From NCBI GenBank assembly GCA_040877625.1, contig JBBDNK010000005.1:99654-163653 (forward strand): a stretch of 64,000 nt of DNA, in the 5' to 3' direction. Position numbers and translations under genes: made by a program. Below, piece after piece: positions 56,656 to 64,000 of this stretch. Each line of letters begins with the position of its first letter. Positions within the stretch are counted from its first letter, which is position 1. The notes under the pieces were generated by a model, which worked only from the letters and a program-made list of their open reading frames with translations, did no database searches and had not been told where the DNA came from. This DNA is from Methylonatrum sp040877625 (GTDB taxonomy: Bacteria; Pseudomonadota; Gammaproteobacteria; Nitrococcales; Aquisalimonadaceae).

Positions 56656-57850
56656 GCGTGCCCGGCGGCGGCTGCCGGTTAGCCGCGTTGCCCTGTTCCA
56701 GGCGATCAATTGCCGCGCTGCCCTGGGCCGAGAGCGTGTCCAGGCGGTCGATCTGTTCGTCCAGCCTGGGCAGGGCCTCCCGACGGTAGCGGGACATGTC
56801 GTCTATGGCGCCAATGATGTCCTTGAACGCCTGCTCAAGCTTTTCCATGTCCAGTACCGTGGCGGCGGCACGGTTCTGAATGTCCACACCCTGACTGCGC
56901 AGCGCCTTGGCGGTACCGCCGATCAGGTCGGAGGTGGTGGTGTTGAGCGACTCCACGCGGTCCAGGACCAGGCGCTGATTGGCCAGCGCCAGGGCGACCG
57001 TTACCGCGACGTTGAGCGCCGCGATGGTGACGTTGATGGCGCGGTCGACGCCGCGCATCAACTCGCGGTTATTGCGGATGATGACCTCCAGCGCCAGCAC
57101 GCCCTGCTGACTCACCGTGAGCTGTTGCTGCAGATCGACAATGCGTTGTCGAAGCGGGAAGAGCAGCTCTTCCTCGATGAAAGCGCGTCTGGGGTTGTCA
57201 TCGGCAAGGTCCGCAGCGGCCGTCTGCAGGCGGCTGTCGATCAGCCGGCCCAGTTCGATCTGCCGATGCAGCTCGGTGAGCAGCGCATGCAGCGCCTGCT
57301 GATCGTCGGCGAGCGTCAGGTTGTCACGGCGCAGCATCTCGCGGCCGGCTTCCAGGTCCTTGATGATGGCGTCCAGCGCGCCCTGGGCGGTCTCGTACTT
57401 GTGAAAATAGCGCTGCAGACGGTTGCCGACGCCCGGAATAAAGGACAGCACGCGGTCCAGACCGCCGCCTGAGAACGTATGCCGGTTGGGATCCAGCTCC
57501 AACATCTTGCCGCGCAGATCAACCAGCGCCCTGGCCACAGATCCCCCTTCATCCCCCTTGTGCGCGAGTTTGCGCAACGGTGCCTGCAGCATGGCGCTGC
57601 GGTGCGCGGCCTGGCGCTGGATTTCAATGCCCATGCCGTCGACAGCCTGCCGCTGCCCGTGCGCGGCCGGGCCTGCTTCGTTTACCGCCAGCACATCGCG
57701 CACAAAGGCATCGGCCATCGCTGCCAGCTCGGCGTCATGCAGTGGCTCGCCGCCGGCGTCCAGTCCTACGCCAGCGGCGATGTCCTCCAGCGGTGGCAGG
57801 GACAGTCTGTCGGCGTGCGGCTGGGGCTCGGTTCTGGTGCGCTCGGTCAT
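56642..57850 (-). CDS. TelA/YaaN-like toxic anion resistance family protein
   Basis: Protein of 402 residues, mostly helical, of the TelA family named for tellurite resistance. Typical segments are SFIPGVGNRLQRYFHKYE, LEAGREMLRRDN and VSQQGVLALEVIIRNN. The C-terminal tail is rich in Pro, Gly and Asn. ATG 57850 follows GGGAGAC; the frame from 57874 adds eight nonconserved residues. It follows the XpaC-like gene by 54 bases, the same pairing as xpaC-yaaN in other bacteria. TelA proteins may act in membrane stress; the family's biochemical role is not settled. Confidence 0.83.
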   Translation of the reverse strand: MTERTRTEPQPHADRLSLPPLEDIAAGVGLDAGGEPLHDAELAAMADAFVRDVLAVNEAGPAAHGQRQAVDGMGIEIQRQAAHRSAMLQAPLRKLAHKGDEGGSVARALVDLRGKMLELDPNRHTFSGGGLDRVLSFIPGVGNRLQRYFHKYETAQGALDAIIKDLEAGREMLRRDNLTLADDQQALHALLTELHRQIELGRLIDSRLQTAAADLADDNPRRAFIEEELLFPLRQRIVDLQQQLTVSQQGVLALEVIIRNNRELMRGVDRAINVTIAALNVAVTVALALANQRLVLDRVESLNTTTSDLIGGTAKALRSQGVDIQNRAAATVLDMEKLEQAFKDIIGAIDDMSRYRREALPRLDEQIDRLDTLSAQGSAAIDRLEQGNAANRQPPPGTPNGG

Positions 57851-57904
57851 GTGGGTCTCCCGGAGAGAAAGCAATGCTGTCGCTGCGACTACATCAGTGT
57901 CGCC

Positions 57905-58846
57905 TTATGTACCACGGCCGTACAGTTCGGCCTTGTCAATGAAGCGGCGGAGGTCCCGGAGCGCCTGATCCGCGGCTATCGAGGCCTGCGCTCGGCCGGT
58001 TTCCACCCGCGCTACGGCCACTGCGGTATCGTCCAGGGCGGTGATGGCGGCCTCGTTGCGTGCCGCCAGCTCCCGAAGGCGGCGCTCGGTGTCTTCCACC
58101 AGCGCAAGGCGGCGGCGCAGCGCGTCCAGTTCCTCGGCCGGCAGGCGGTTGCCTTCGCGTTCCAGGCGACGGCGAACGAAGGTGGCGTCGATACCGATGG
58201 TGCCGCGGGCGATCGAGCTCATGGAAGTCAGGTTGTCGATGGCACCTCGGCTGACCTCGGCAATCAGCCCCGCCGAACGCTCGAACGTCAGCTCGCCGGC
58301 GTCGAATTTTGCCCGCAGTACATCAAGCACATGGGCATAACGCGTGTACAGGCGGTCCGCCTGAACCGCCAGCTCCGGCCGCCGCACGTCCAGCAACTGC
58401 TGCTTGGCCGTACACAGGGCGAGCACCACGTCGTCGGCATCCACCGGCGGCCGGGTGGGGTCGAGCACGGCCATGCCGGCTTCGCGCTGCTCGCGCTCCA
58501 GGGCCGCTCGCCGGCGTTCGGCGATGGCTGCCTGTTCGGCCTCGCGGCGGCGCAGGGCGCGCGCGGTTCTCCACCTGCGCCAGCGGCGCTCCAGGGGGAC
58601 CTCGACGGCAATCGCCGCCAGACCGGCCAGCCATCCGGCCAGGCTCGGCCCGAAGCCACCCCACAACGACGTTAGCCACAGCACGAACGCGATGGACGGA
58701 ATCAACAGCCAATAGCGGGCAATGACCTGCCAGCGGCTGGCCGGCTCGGTGGGCACGGCCAGTCGCGGATCGAGCATCCCGACAAAGAACCACGGGATGC
58801 AGGACAGAAACAGCCCGTAGGCAAAGCCTTGTAGAAACCCCAGCAT
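57905..58846 (-). CDS. XpaC-like membrane-associated protein, partner of TelA
   Basis: Protein of 313 residues with two hydrophobic segments at about 5-25 and 42-85, then a long charged helical region (RRREAEQAAIAERRRAALER). It matches the layout of XpaC-type proteins that accompany TelA genes. ATG 58846 starts at MLGFLQGFAYG; the longer frame from 58987 runs into the palindromic repeat. The gene leads a two-gene operon. Family assignment rests mainly on context and layout, so moderate confidence. Confidence 0.6.
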   Translation of the reverse strand: MLGFLQGFAYGLFLSCIPWFFVGMLDPRLAVPTEPASRWQVIARYWLLIPSIAFVLWLTSLWGGFGPSLAGWLAGLAAIAVEVPLERRWRRWRTARALRRREAEQAAIAERRRAALEREQREAGMAVLDPTRPPVDADDVVLALCTAKQQLLDVRRPELAVQADRLYTRYAHVLDVLRAKFDAGELTFERSAGLIAEVSRGAIDNLTSMSSIARGTIGIDATFVRRRLEREGNRLPAEELDALRRRLALVEDTERRLRELAARNEAAITALDDTAVAVARVETGRAQASIAADQALRDLRRFIDKAELYGRGT

Positions 58847-58950
58847 GTGCAGCGTTCCCGCCGTTGGTGAAGCGAAGCAAAGTATAGTTACACGGATGGA
58901 TTCGCTTTGCAGTGCGCCATCGTCCGCAGCCTGATCCGCCACGTTCGCCG

Positions 58951-59023
58951 AGGGAGCCTCTGATCTATTCCCACGGGCATGCTGCAAAGCCAGAGTTCCA
59001 TGGGAATAGATCAGAGGCTCCCT
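58951..59023. repeat. Palindromic interspersed repeat, full copy
   Basis: Perfect 23-bp inverted repeat, 58951-58973 and 59001-59023, left arm beginning AGGGAGCCTCTGATCTATTC. The 27-base centre contains CGGGCATGCTGCAAAGCCAG, also found at 52867 and, reversed, at 53548. The arms recur singly at 6174, 52840 and, less well, 62351. It lies between the divergent XpaC-like and PilZ genes. Confidence 0.85.
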
Positions 59024-59115
59024 AGAACACCGAATATAATCAATGATAGGGAGACGGGCGAGATGGAAGACCGCCGGCCTCCTCGGACAGGTGCGGTTTC
59101 CCGGGGACCTCTGCG

Positions 59116-59544
59116 ATGAGGCGCTTTGTTCGACATCCCGCGGCCATTCCGATCGAAGTTCGCGCCAGCGGCCAACCGGCGCATGCCCTGCGTGATGTCT
59201 CCAACGTCAGCCTTGGCGGGCTTGCGTTTCAATCCGATATTGCGCTTGAGCCAGGGGTCCTGGTGGAGGTGCTTATACCCTGCGTGTGCCCGCGGTTCGA
59301 GTCCATGGCGCGGGTGGTCTGGTGTGAGATCGTGGAGGGAGGCGCCGAACTCGGTGTGGAGTTTCTCAATGCGGAGGACGCGTTCCGCGCGCGGATGGTG
59401 GAGCAGGTTTGTCATATCGAGCAGTACCGCGAGCGCGTTGCGGAGACCGAGGGGCGCGTTCTGACTTCGGCCGAAGCGGCCGGTGAATGGATCGGCAAGT
59501 ACGCGGCCCAGTTCCCGAGCCTTGATTCGGAGGATGCCGACTGA
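59116..59544 (+). CDS. PilZ-domain protein, likely c-di-GMP receptor
   Basis: Protein of 142 residues. The two c-di-GMP-binding motifs of PilZ are present: RRFVRH at residues 2-7 (RxxxR) and DVSNVSLGG at about 27-35 (D/NxSxxG). The barrel ends at about residue 95, followed by a helical tail that is longer than in minimal PilZ proteins (to 142). It lies beside a GGDEF-EAL protein transcribed toward it; the two 3' ends are 26 bases apart. Downstream partner unknown. Confidence 0.88.
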   Translation: MRRFVRHPAAIPIEVRASGQPAHALRDVSNVSLGGLAFQSDIALEPGVLVEVLIPCVCPRFESMARVVWCEIVEGGAELGVEFLNAEDAFRARMVEQVCHIEQYRERVAETEGRVLTSAEAAGEWIGKYAAQFPSLDSEDAD

Positions 59545-59570
59545 GGCGCGTGGCCGTGGGCGGCAAGCCG

Positions 59571-62213
59571 CTACGCGTCACCAGCGCCTGGTCGCCAAGC
59601 CGGCGGTCGGCTTATCCAGTCCGTAAAATCGTCCACGGGCATGGGCGGGGCAACGTGATCGCCCTGCAACCTGTCGCAGCCTGCCGCGCGCAGGGCCGAT
59701 GCCTGCGCCGCCGTCTCCACACCTTTTGCTGCCACGCGCATGTGCAGCCCATGGCCCAGTGCGATGACGGCTTGCGCGATGGCAAGGTCCTCCTGGCTGT
59801 GTACGACCTCGCTGACCAGATCGCGGCTCAGGTTCAACTGGTCCACCGGAACCCGCTTCAGATCCGGCAGGCGGCTGCGACCGGAACCGAACGCGTCGAT
59901 GGCGAGCCGGATACCGCGGTCCCTGAGCTGTCGCATGATGGTCGTCGCCAGCGGCACGTCCTGTGCCAGCATGTTCTCGGTGATCTCGAAACAGAGCAGA
60001 TGCGGCGGCGTGCGGTACCTCTCCAGCACGGCATCCACCGCAGCCGGAAACGCCGGATGCAGGAAGCGGGTGGCGGAAATGGGCAGGGCGACAGAGAGCG
60101 GTACGCGCCCCGCGCGCATCCATGCCGTGATGCGGGCGCAGACCTGATCTATGGACCAGTCATCCAGTGCCAGGATCAGGCCACTCTGCTCGGCGACGGC
60201 GATGAACTCCTCCGGCGGCGTCAGGCCGTGCCCCGGACGATGCCAGCGGAGCACCGCTTCCGCGCTGACCCCCTGGCCGCTGACGGCATGCACCAGCGGC
60301 TGAAAGTGCAACTCGAACGCGTTGGCTGCTATCGCGAGCCCAAGCTGTTCCTCCAGCGCCTGTCTCTGCTGCAGTTGCAGGGTCATGTCCCGGGTGAAGC
60401 ATCGGAACGTATTCCGCCCCTCCGCCCTGGCCTTGCGCATGGCGAGCTCGGCATTCCTGATCAGCTGTTCGGGCCGGTTGCCGTCGCCGGGGTAAAAGGT
60501 GATGCCGATGTTGACGCCAAGGTGAATCTCGTGACGGTCGATCATGATTCCGTCCGACAGCGTATTGATGATGTCCTGCGCTACCCGGGTCAGGCCGCCC
60601 GGATCCCGTAGCCCCGGCAGAATCAATGCGAACTGGCTGCCACCGATCCGCGTGAGAATATCCGACCGGCGCTTTTTCCCCAGCAGGCGCGCGGTTACCT
60701 CACGCAGCACGCGATCGCCGACTGTATGATCAAAGGTTTCGTCAAGCGCTCTGACGTTGTCCAGCTCCAGGCAGAGCAGTGCCAGACGGGTCTGATCGCG
60801 CCGAGCCAGCACGGTCGCCCGGTGCAGGTGCTCCAGAAACAGCATGCGGTTAGGCAGTTCGGTCAGCGCGTCGTGGGTGGCCATGTGTCGGACCTGCTGC
60901 CCGGATTCCCTTAATGCCGCTCTGGCGCGCTGCAGGATATGACTGCGTTTGCTCGCATAGTGCGCCAGCTCGCCGAGTTCGTTGCGCGGCGGCGGTTGCA
61001 CGGCGCGCTTGCCGTGGGCTTCCGCCTCACTGCCACCTTTCAGCACGTCGGTGAGGCGTAATAACGGTTCCATCAGTGCGCCGCGCATCCATGCCAGGGC
61101 GCCGAGCATACTCAGCAGTAGTACGACAGACATGGCCCAAACCAAGCGGGCCGTGACCGCATCGCCGCCGGCGGCGGCGATGCGTTCGGGCATGACCAAC
61201 ACGATTTTCCAGAGCGTTTCGGGCATGGGGAAAACGGATACCAGCACAGCTTCGTGCAGCAGCGGATCGTCTTCCAGCACGAATTGCAGTAACGCGGTCG
61301 CTTGTTTCGCCTTGTCGGTTCGCGCGTTATTCACCCTGGCAAGGCGTGACGGTCCGCCATCATGGATGATCTGCTGGACGGCCCCGTTAGGCTGGATAGA
61401 GGATAAGAATCGCAGCCTCTGCGCGAGCGGCTGATAGAGCGTCTGACCCTGTGCCAGTTGTTCGACAGAGTGAAGCGGACTGCCGGAGCGCGCCTCCAGT
61501 GCGTTATCCGGAAAGGACAGCAAGGTATTGTTGTCATCCACTGCAAAGGCATAGCCGTCCAGGCGTTGTGCGCGCTCCGCGAAGAACGTCCGTAATTCCC
61601 CGAGGCGGAGATCGATGCTGGCGACGCCGAGATAGCGTTTTTGGTCGCGCATCACAACCATGCAGGTGACGGTTGGCTCAGATGCGTAGAGGCTGGTGTA
61701 GGAGGGCGACCAGAGGCAGCCATTCTGCGTCGTATGCCTAGCCATCTCGTACAATTGTTGGCGGTCTGCGGCCATGGGGTATGGCTCATGGAAACGCAGG
61801 CCACCGTCCGCTGTCAGTGTCCAGAAGATGCTTCTTCGGGCGTCGCCGGTATTGTGCATACCGGGATCCGGCCAGATACCGCCGCCGGCGATGAATGGCA
61901 TGTTGCGGTTTTCCTGCATGAGCGCCGGCAATACCTGCTCATAGATCCGCATGTCATCCGGCAGGCGTTCACCGAGGAGGGCGACGGCCTGGGCCAGAAC
62001 CTCGGTGGATTCGATGAGTTGGCCGAGCTCCTGCACCATGCCGTTGCCGGCCTGTCGGAGGAGGTCGAAGTGTCGCTCCACCTGGCTGGAACGGCCGGAC
62101 GTCTGATTGACGATGACCGCGGCGCCGATCATCGCCAGCAGCGCCGCCGCCAGTGCAGCCGCCAGGCGAAACTGGAGACGATGAAACCAGTAGATGGGCG
62201 CCCGCCGTCGCAT
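59571..62213 (-). CDS. Membrane sensor with degenerate GGDEF and EAL domains
   Basis: Protein of 880 residues. TM1 is at about 15-36, a large periplasmic sensor (dCache-like) follows to about 350, then TM2 at about 360-380 and a HAMP-like linker. The GGDEF domain (about 440-610) reads GGSQF at the active site. The EAL domain (about 620-870) reads EAV, and Pro replaces the Asn of the NLS motif. It has DAFG in place of DDFG, NLS in place of the KID Lys, and AKGVE in place of AEGVE. Both domains should therefore be inactive, although TEN is retained. It may be a c-di-GMP or GTP receptor, or a scaffold. The start at 62213 gives an immediate basic N terminus and TM1. Confidence 0.87.
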   Translation of the reverse strand: MRRRAPIYWFHRLQFRLAAALAAALLAMIGAAVIVNQTSGRSSQVERHFDLLRQAGNGMVQELGQLIESTEVLAQAVALLGERLPDDMRIYEQVLPALMQENRNMPFIAGGGIWPDPGMHNTGDARRSIFWTLTADGGLRFHEPYPMAADRQQLYEMARHTTQNGCLWSPSYTSLYASEPTVTCMVVMRDQKRYLGVASIDLRLGELRTFFAERAQRLDGYAFAVDDNNTLLSFPDNALEARSGSPLHSVEQLAQGQTLYQPLAQRLRFLSSIQPNGAVQQIIHDGGPSRLARVNNARTDKAKQATALLQFVLEDDPLLHEAVLVSVFPMPETLWKIVLVMPERIAAAGGDAVTARLVWAMSVVLLLSMLGALAWMRGALMEPLLRLTDVLKGGSEAEAHGKRAVQPPPRNELGELAHYASKRSHILQRARAALRESGQQVRHMATHDALTELPNRMLFLEHLHRATVLARRDQTRLALLCLELDNVRALDETFDHTVGDRVLREVTARLLGKKRRSDILTRIGGSQFALILPGLRDPGGLTRVAQDIINTLSDGIMIDRHEIHLGVNIGITFYPGDGNRPEQLIRNAELAMRKARAEGRNTFRCFTRDMTLQLQQRQALEEQLGLAIAANAFELHFQPLVHAVSGQGVSAEAVLRWHRPGHGLTPPEEFIAVAEQSGLILALDDWSIDQVCARITAWMRAGRVPLSVALPISATRFLHPAFPAAVDAVLERYRTPPHLLCFEITENMLAQDVPLATTIMRQLRDRGIRLAIDAFGSGRSRLPDLKRVPVDQLNLSRDLVSEVVHSQEDLAIAQAVIALGHGLHMRVAAKGVETAAQASALRAAGCDRLQGDHVAPPMPVDDFTDWISRPPAWRPGAGDA

Positions 62214-62350
62214 GGTGCCGTCCCTGTAATGCCGGCTGCCTGAAGGATATCAGGCCGTACCTACACTCCCTCGCCGCATGTAACCCGGCGGCATGTCTGC
62301 CGAGGCACATGGCATTACATTACACCCGGGCGGCCCTGATTAGGAATACA

Positions 62351-62374
62351 TGGGAATGAATCAGTGTCTCCCTT
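62351..62374 (-). repeat. Diverged copy of interspersed repeat arm
   Basis: TGGGAATGAATCAGTGTCTC followed by CCTT, similar to the right arm of the palindrome at 59001 (TGGGAATAGATCAGAGGCTC). It lies in front of the luciferase-like monooxygenase gene. A related short inverted copy follows that gene. Confidence 0.5.
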
Positions 62375-62434
62375 GGTCTAACATTCGATGTGCTACCGTA
62401 TCGCTCGTCCTATTCGATCGCCTGGATGGATTCC

Positions 62435-63472
62435 ATGAAGCAACTCGACAAGACTCGGCTCAGCGTTCTGGACTTGGCGGCCGTTGTGCAAGATGGTACC
62501 CCTGCGGATGCCTACCGTCGTACCGTGGCCCTGGCGCAGCATGCGGAAGCCACCGGCTACACCCGGTTCTGGCTGGCCGAGCACCATAATCTGGAGGGCA
62601 TCGCCAGCGCGGCGACGGCCGTACTGATCGGCCATGTGGCGGGCCACACATCACGTATTCGCGTGGGCTCGGGCGGCATCATGCTGCCCAACCATGCGCC
62701 GCTGGTGATCGCGGAGCAGTTTGGCACCCTGGAATCGCTGTACCCGGGCCGGATCGACCTGGGGCTCGGCCGGGCACCGGGCACGGATCAGGTGACGGCA
62801 CGAGCGCTGCGTGGGCCGGCTGCGATGCGCGAGCCCGATTTTGCGGAGATGCTGGAAGAGCTGCGAGGCTACCTGCGGACGGCCGTGCCCGGCCAGCGCG
62901 TACGTGCCGTGCCCGGTGAAGGGCTGGATATCCCCATCTGGCTGCTCGGCTCCAGCGGTTACAGCGCCCAGCTCGCCGGCCTGCTCGGGCTGCCGTTTGC
63001 GTTTGCCAGCCACTTCGCACCCCAGCACGTATTGCAGGCGCTGGCACTGTATCGGGATGTGTTCCGGCCCTCGGCGGTGCTGGATGCGCCTTATGCGATG
63101 GTCGCCATGAACGTGGTGGCCGCCGATACGATCGAACAGGCTGAATACCTGGCGACGTCGCTCAAGCAGCGGTTCCTGCGCATGGTGCGCAACCGGCGTG
63201 GGCGGCTTGATCCACCGGTGGACTCCATGGCCGGGCTGTGGTCGTCGCAGGAAGAGGCGATGGTGGACACGTTCCTCGAGGCCACCGCCATCGGTGATCC
63301 GGAGACCGTCAGGCGCGCGATGCAGAGGTTTCTGGATGAAACCCAGGCGGACGAGATCATGGTCAGCTCCGACATCCATTCCCTGGACGCGCGATTGCGC
63401 TCCTACCGCCTGCTGGCCGAAATCGCGGACCTATCGGCGCCGGAGCAATCTCCGGCACACGAATCAGCTTAA
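62435..63472 (+). CDS. Luciferase-like flavin-dependent monooxygenase
   Basis: Protein of 345 residues of the bacterial luciferase-like (LLM) oxidoreductase group. The opening LSVLDLAAV, then WLAEHHNLEGIASAATAVLI, RVGSGGIMLPNHAPL and RIDLGLGRAPGTDQ are strong markers of the MsnO8-like LLM class. It should use FMNH2 from a partner reductase. The substrate is unknown. ATG 62435 matches the usual start (MKQL...LSVLDL); ATG 62426 is possible. It lies between two opposed copies of a short repeat and has no operon partner. Confidence 0.9.
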   Translation: MKQLDKTRLSVLDLAAVVQDGTPADAYRRTVALAQHAEATGYTRFWLAEHHNLEGIASAATAVLIGHVAGHTSRIRVGSGGIMLPNHAPLVIAEQFGTLESLYPGRIDLGLGRAPGTDQVTARALRGPAAMREPDFAEMLEELRGYLRTAVPGQRVRAVPGEGLDIPIWLLGSSGYSAQLAGLLGLPFAFASHFAPQHVLQALALYRDVFRPSAVLDAPYAMVAMNVVAADTIEQAEYLATSLKQRFLRMVRNRRGRLDPPVDSMAGLWSSQEEAMVDTFLEATAIGDPETVRRAMQRFLDETQADEIMVSSDIHSLDARLRSYRLLAEIADLSAPEQSPAHESA

Positions 63473-63490
63473 GGAGACACTGAATAGCCC
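63464..63490 (-). repeat. Short repeat after the luciferase-like gene
   Basis: Reverse complement reads TCAGTGTCTCCTTAAG, identical over 16 bases to 16370-16385 and, over the first 11 bases, to 62361-62371. It overlaps the end of the luciferase-like gene and lies beside the Hcp gene. Confidence 0.5.
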
Positions 63491-63491
63491 G

Positions 63492-63983
63492 TCAGACGGT
63501 GGTATTGGTCGCGGTGTCGTAGCCCACGCTCATCGCGGCCATGGCATCTCCGTCGGAATCATAGGGCGTGTAGCGCACAAGCATCTTGGTGAAGGAGAGT
63601 ACCAGGCGCTCCATCGGCCGGTTGCCGTGTTGTGGGCTTGCGGTCATTTCATAGCTCTTGACGAGACAATGCGCTAATACATATTCAAGATAAACATCCG
63701 CCCCCGATCCGCTACTCGTTGTTTTCCCGGCCCGGATAACCACCTCCTTGCCGCGACCGGAGCACGCCTCAATGAAAAGCGCCGGTGTGGCGCTATCCAT
63801 GACGCGGGTCACCGTCAGATCGCTGATCCGGGTACTGGAGGACTCCCGGTCGCCCCGCGTGGACGAGGCCGAGGTGATGCGGCGCTGGGTGCCCCACTCC
63901 AGTTCCAGGATGATTAGCCAGCCGCGGTGGTTCGCGTCGCTGCACGTTCCGGAGACGCCCGGATAGTTCATGTAGATGGCCAT
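63492..63983 (-). CDS. hcp: Hcp-family type VI secretion protein
   Basis: Protein of 163 residues. The opening MAIYMNYPGVSGTC and the closing LSFTKMLVRYTPYDSDG are the beta-rich pattern of Hcp1-type tube proteins (also called virulence factor secretion apparatus). GGAAGA precedes the ATG at 63983. It may form the tube of a type VI secretion system or act as an effector carrier. No other type VI gene is in view; the rest may lie beyond the right edge or elsewhere. It may relate to the Rhs locus at 31 kb, since Rhs effectors can be delivered this way. Confidence 0.82.
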   Translation of the reverse strand: MAIYMNYPGVSGTCSDANHRGWLIILELEWGTQRRITSASSTRGDRESSSTRISDLTVTRVMDSATPALFIEACSGRGKEVVIRAGKTTSSGSGADVYLEYVLAHCLVKSYEMTASPQHGNRPMERLVLSFTKMLVRYTPYDSDGDAMAAMSVGYDTATNTTV

Positions 63984-64000
63984 GGTTTTTTCTTCCTTGA

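Noticed and set aside
1..64000. CRISPR arrays, tRNA or rRNA genes, IS transposases, phage genes
   Set aside because: None was seen. Repeats present are short palindromes and not regularly spaced arrays, and no transposase or integrase frame was recognised.

Overview
The window is GC-rich, densely coded chromosome from a proteobacterium, most likely a gammaproteobacterium. I base this on an assimilatory nirB-nirD-nasA-narK order, a YajQ protein, a RIO-type kinase, TRAP transporters and short palindromic REP-like repeats between genes. A halophilic Chromatiales-type host would fit, but I cannot prove a genus. No rRNA, tRNA, CRISPR array, insertion sequence or prophage was seen.

Layout. (1) 1-6.2 kb: end of an assimilatory nitrate/nitrite operon (nirB 3' end, nirD, nasA-type reductase, nitrate porter). 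(2) 6.4-10.5 kb: PAS-GAF-GGDEF diguanylate cyclase, an MFS/VOC pair, a RIO kinase. (3) 10.7-15.2 kb: gentisate pathway (fumarylpyruvate hydrolase, gentisate 1,2-dioxygenase, maleylpyruvate isomerase) with a MarR regulator, a palindromic operator and a flavin hydroxylase. (4) 15.2-21.6 kb: one TAXI-TRAP uptake system (receptor and fused permease, divergent, with a 19-codon leader peptide), an MFS transporter and a second fused permease. (5) 21.6-29.1 kb: MarR gene followed by an acyl-CoA operon (hydratase, CoA ligase, DUF35 protein, thiolase-like protein without the usual Cys, 3-hydroxyacyl-CoA dehydrogenase) and a TAXI receptor. (6) 29.1-31 kb: KefB/C-type antiporter. (7) 31-36.8 kb: Rhs locus made of two in-frame secreted halves, with an AT-rich C-terminal tip and a small membrane protein behind it, bracketed by 19-bp direct repeats and followed by REP pairs and an Rhs fragment. 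(8) 36.8-43.4 kb: deoxyinosine-type DNA glycosylase, 3-hydroxybenzoate 6-hydroxylase-like enzyme, cytoplasmic sulfatase and a third TAXI-TRAP system. (9) 43.4-48.4 kb: LysR regulator, SDR dehydrogenase and DctPQM TRAP system. (10) 48.4-52.1 kb: complex palindromic element, then ACMSD, 3-hydroxyanthranilate dioxygenase, LysR and a RidA-type deaminase. (11) 52.3-56.7 kb: MarR, YajQ and two tandem PurD-like ATP-grasp proteins with duplicated promoters. (12) 56.6-64 kb: TelA/XpaC-like pair, PilZ protein, a GGDEF-EAL protein whose signature residues are lost, a luciferase-like monooxygenase and an Hcp protein.

How it works together. The dominant theme is uptake of organic acids by four TRAP systems (three TAXI, one DctP) and aromatic ring cleavage. 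3-Hydroxybenzoate can be hydroxylated to gentisate by the 37.5-kb enzyme and cleaved by the 10.7-13.2 kb enzymes to pyruvate and fumarate. 3-Hydroxyanthranilate can be cleaved and deaminated by the 48.7-52.1 kb enzymes. The most novel items are the paired PurD-like proteins that share an altered ATP loop and a duplicated promoter, the split Rhs locus with its tip and candidate immunity protein, and the acyl-CoA operon that may use a retro-aldol step.
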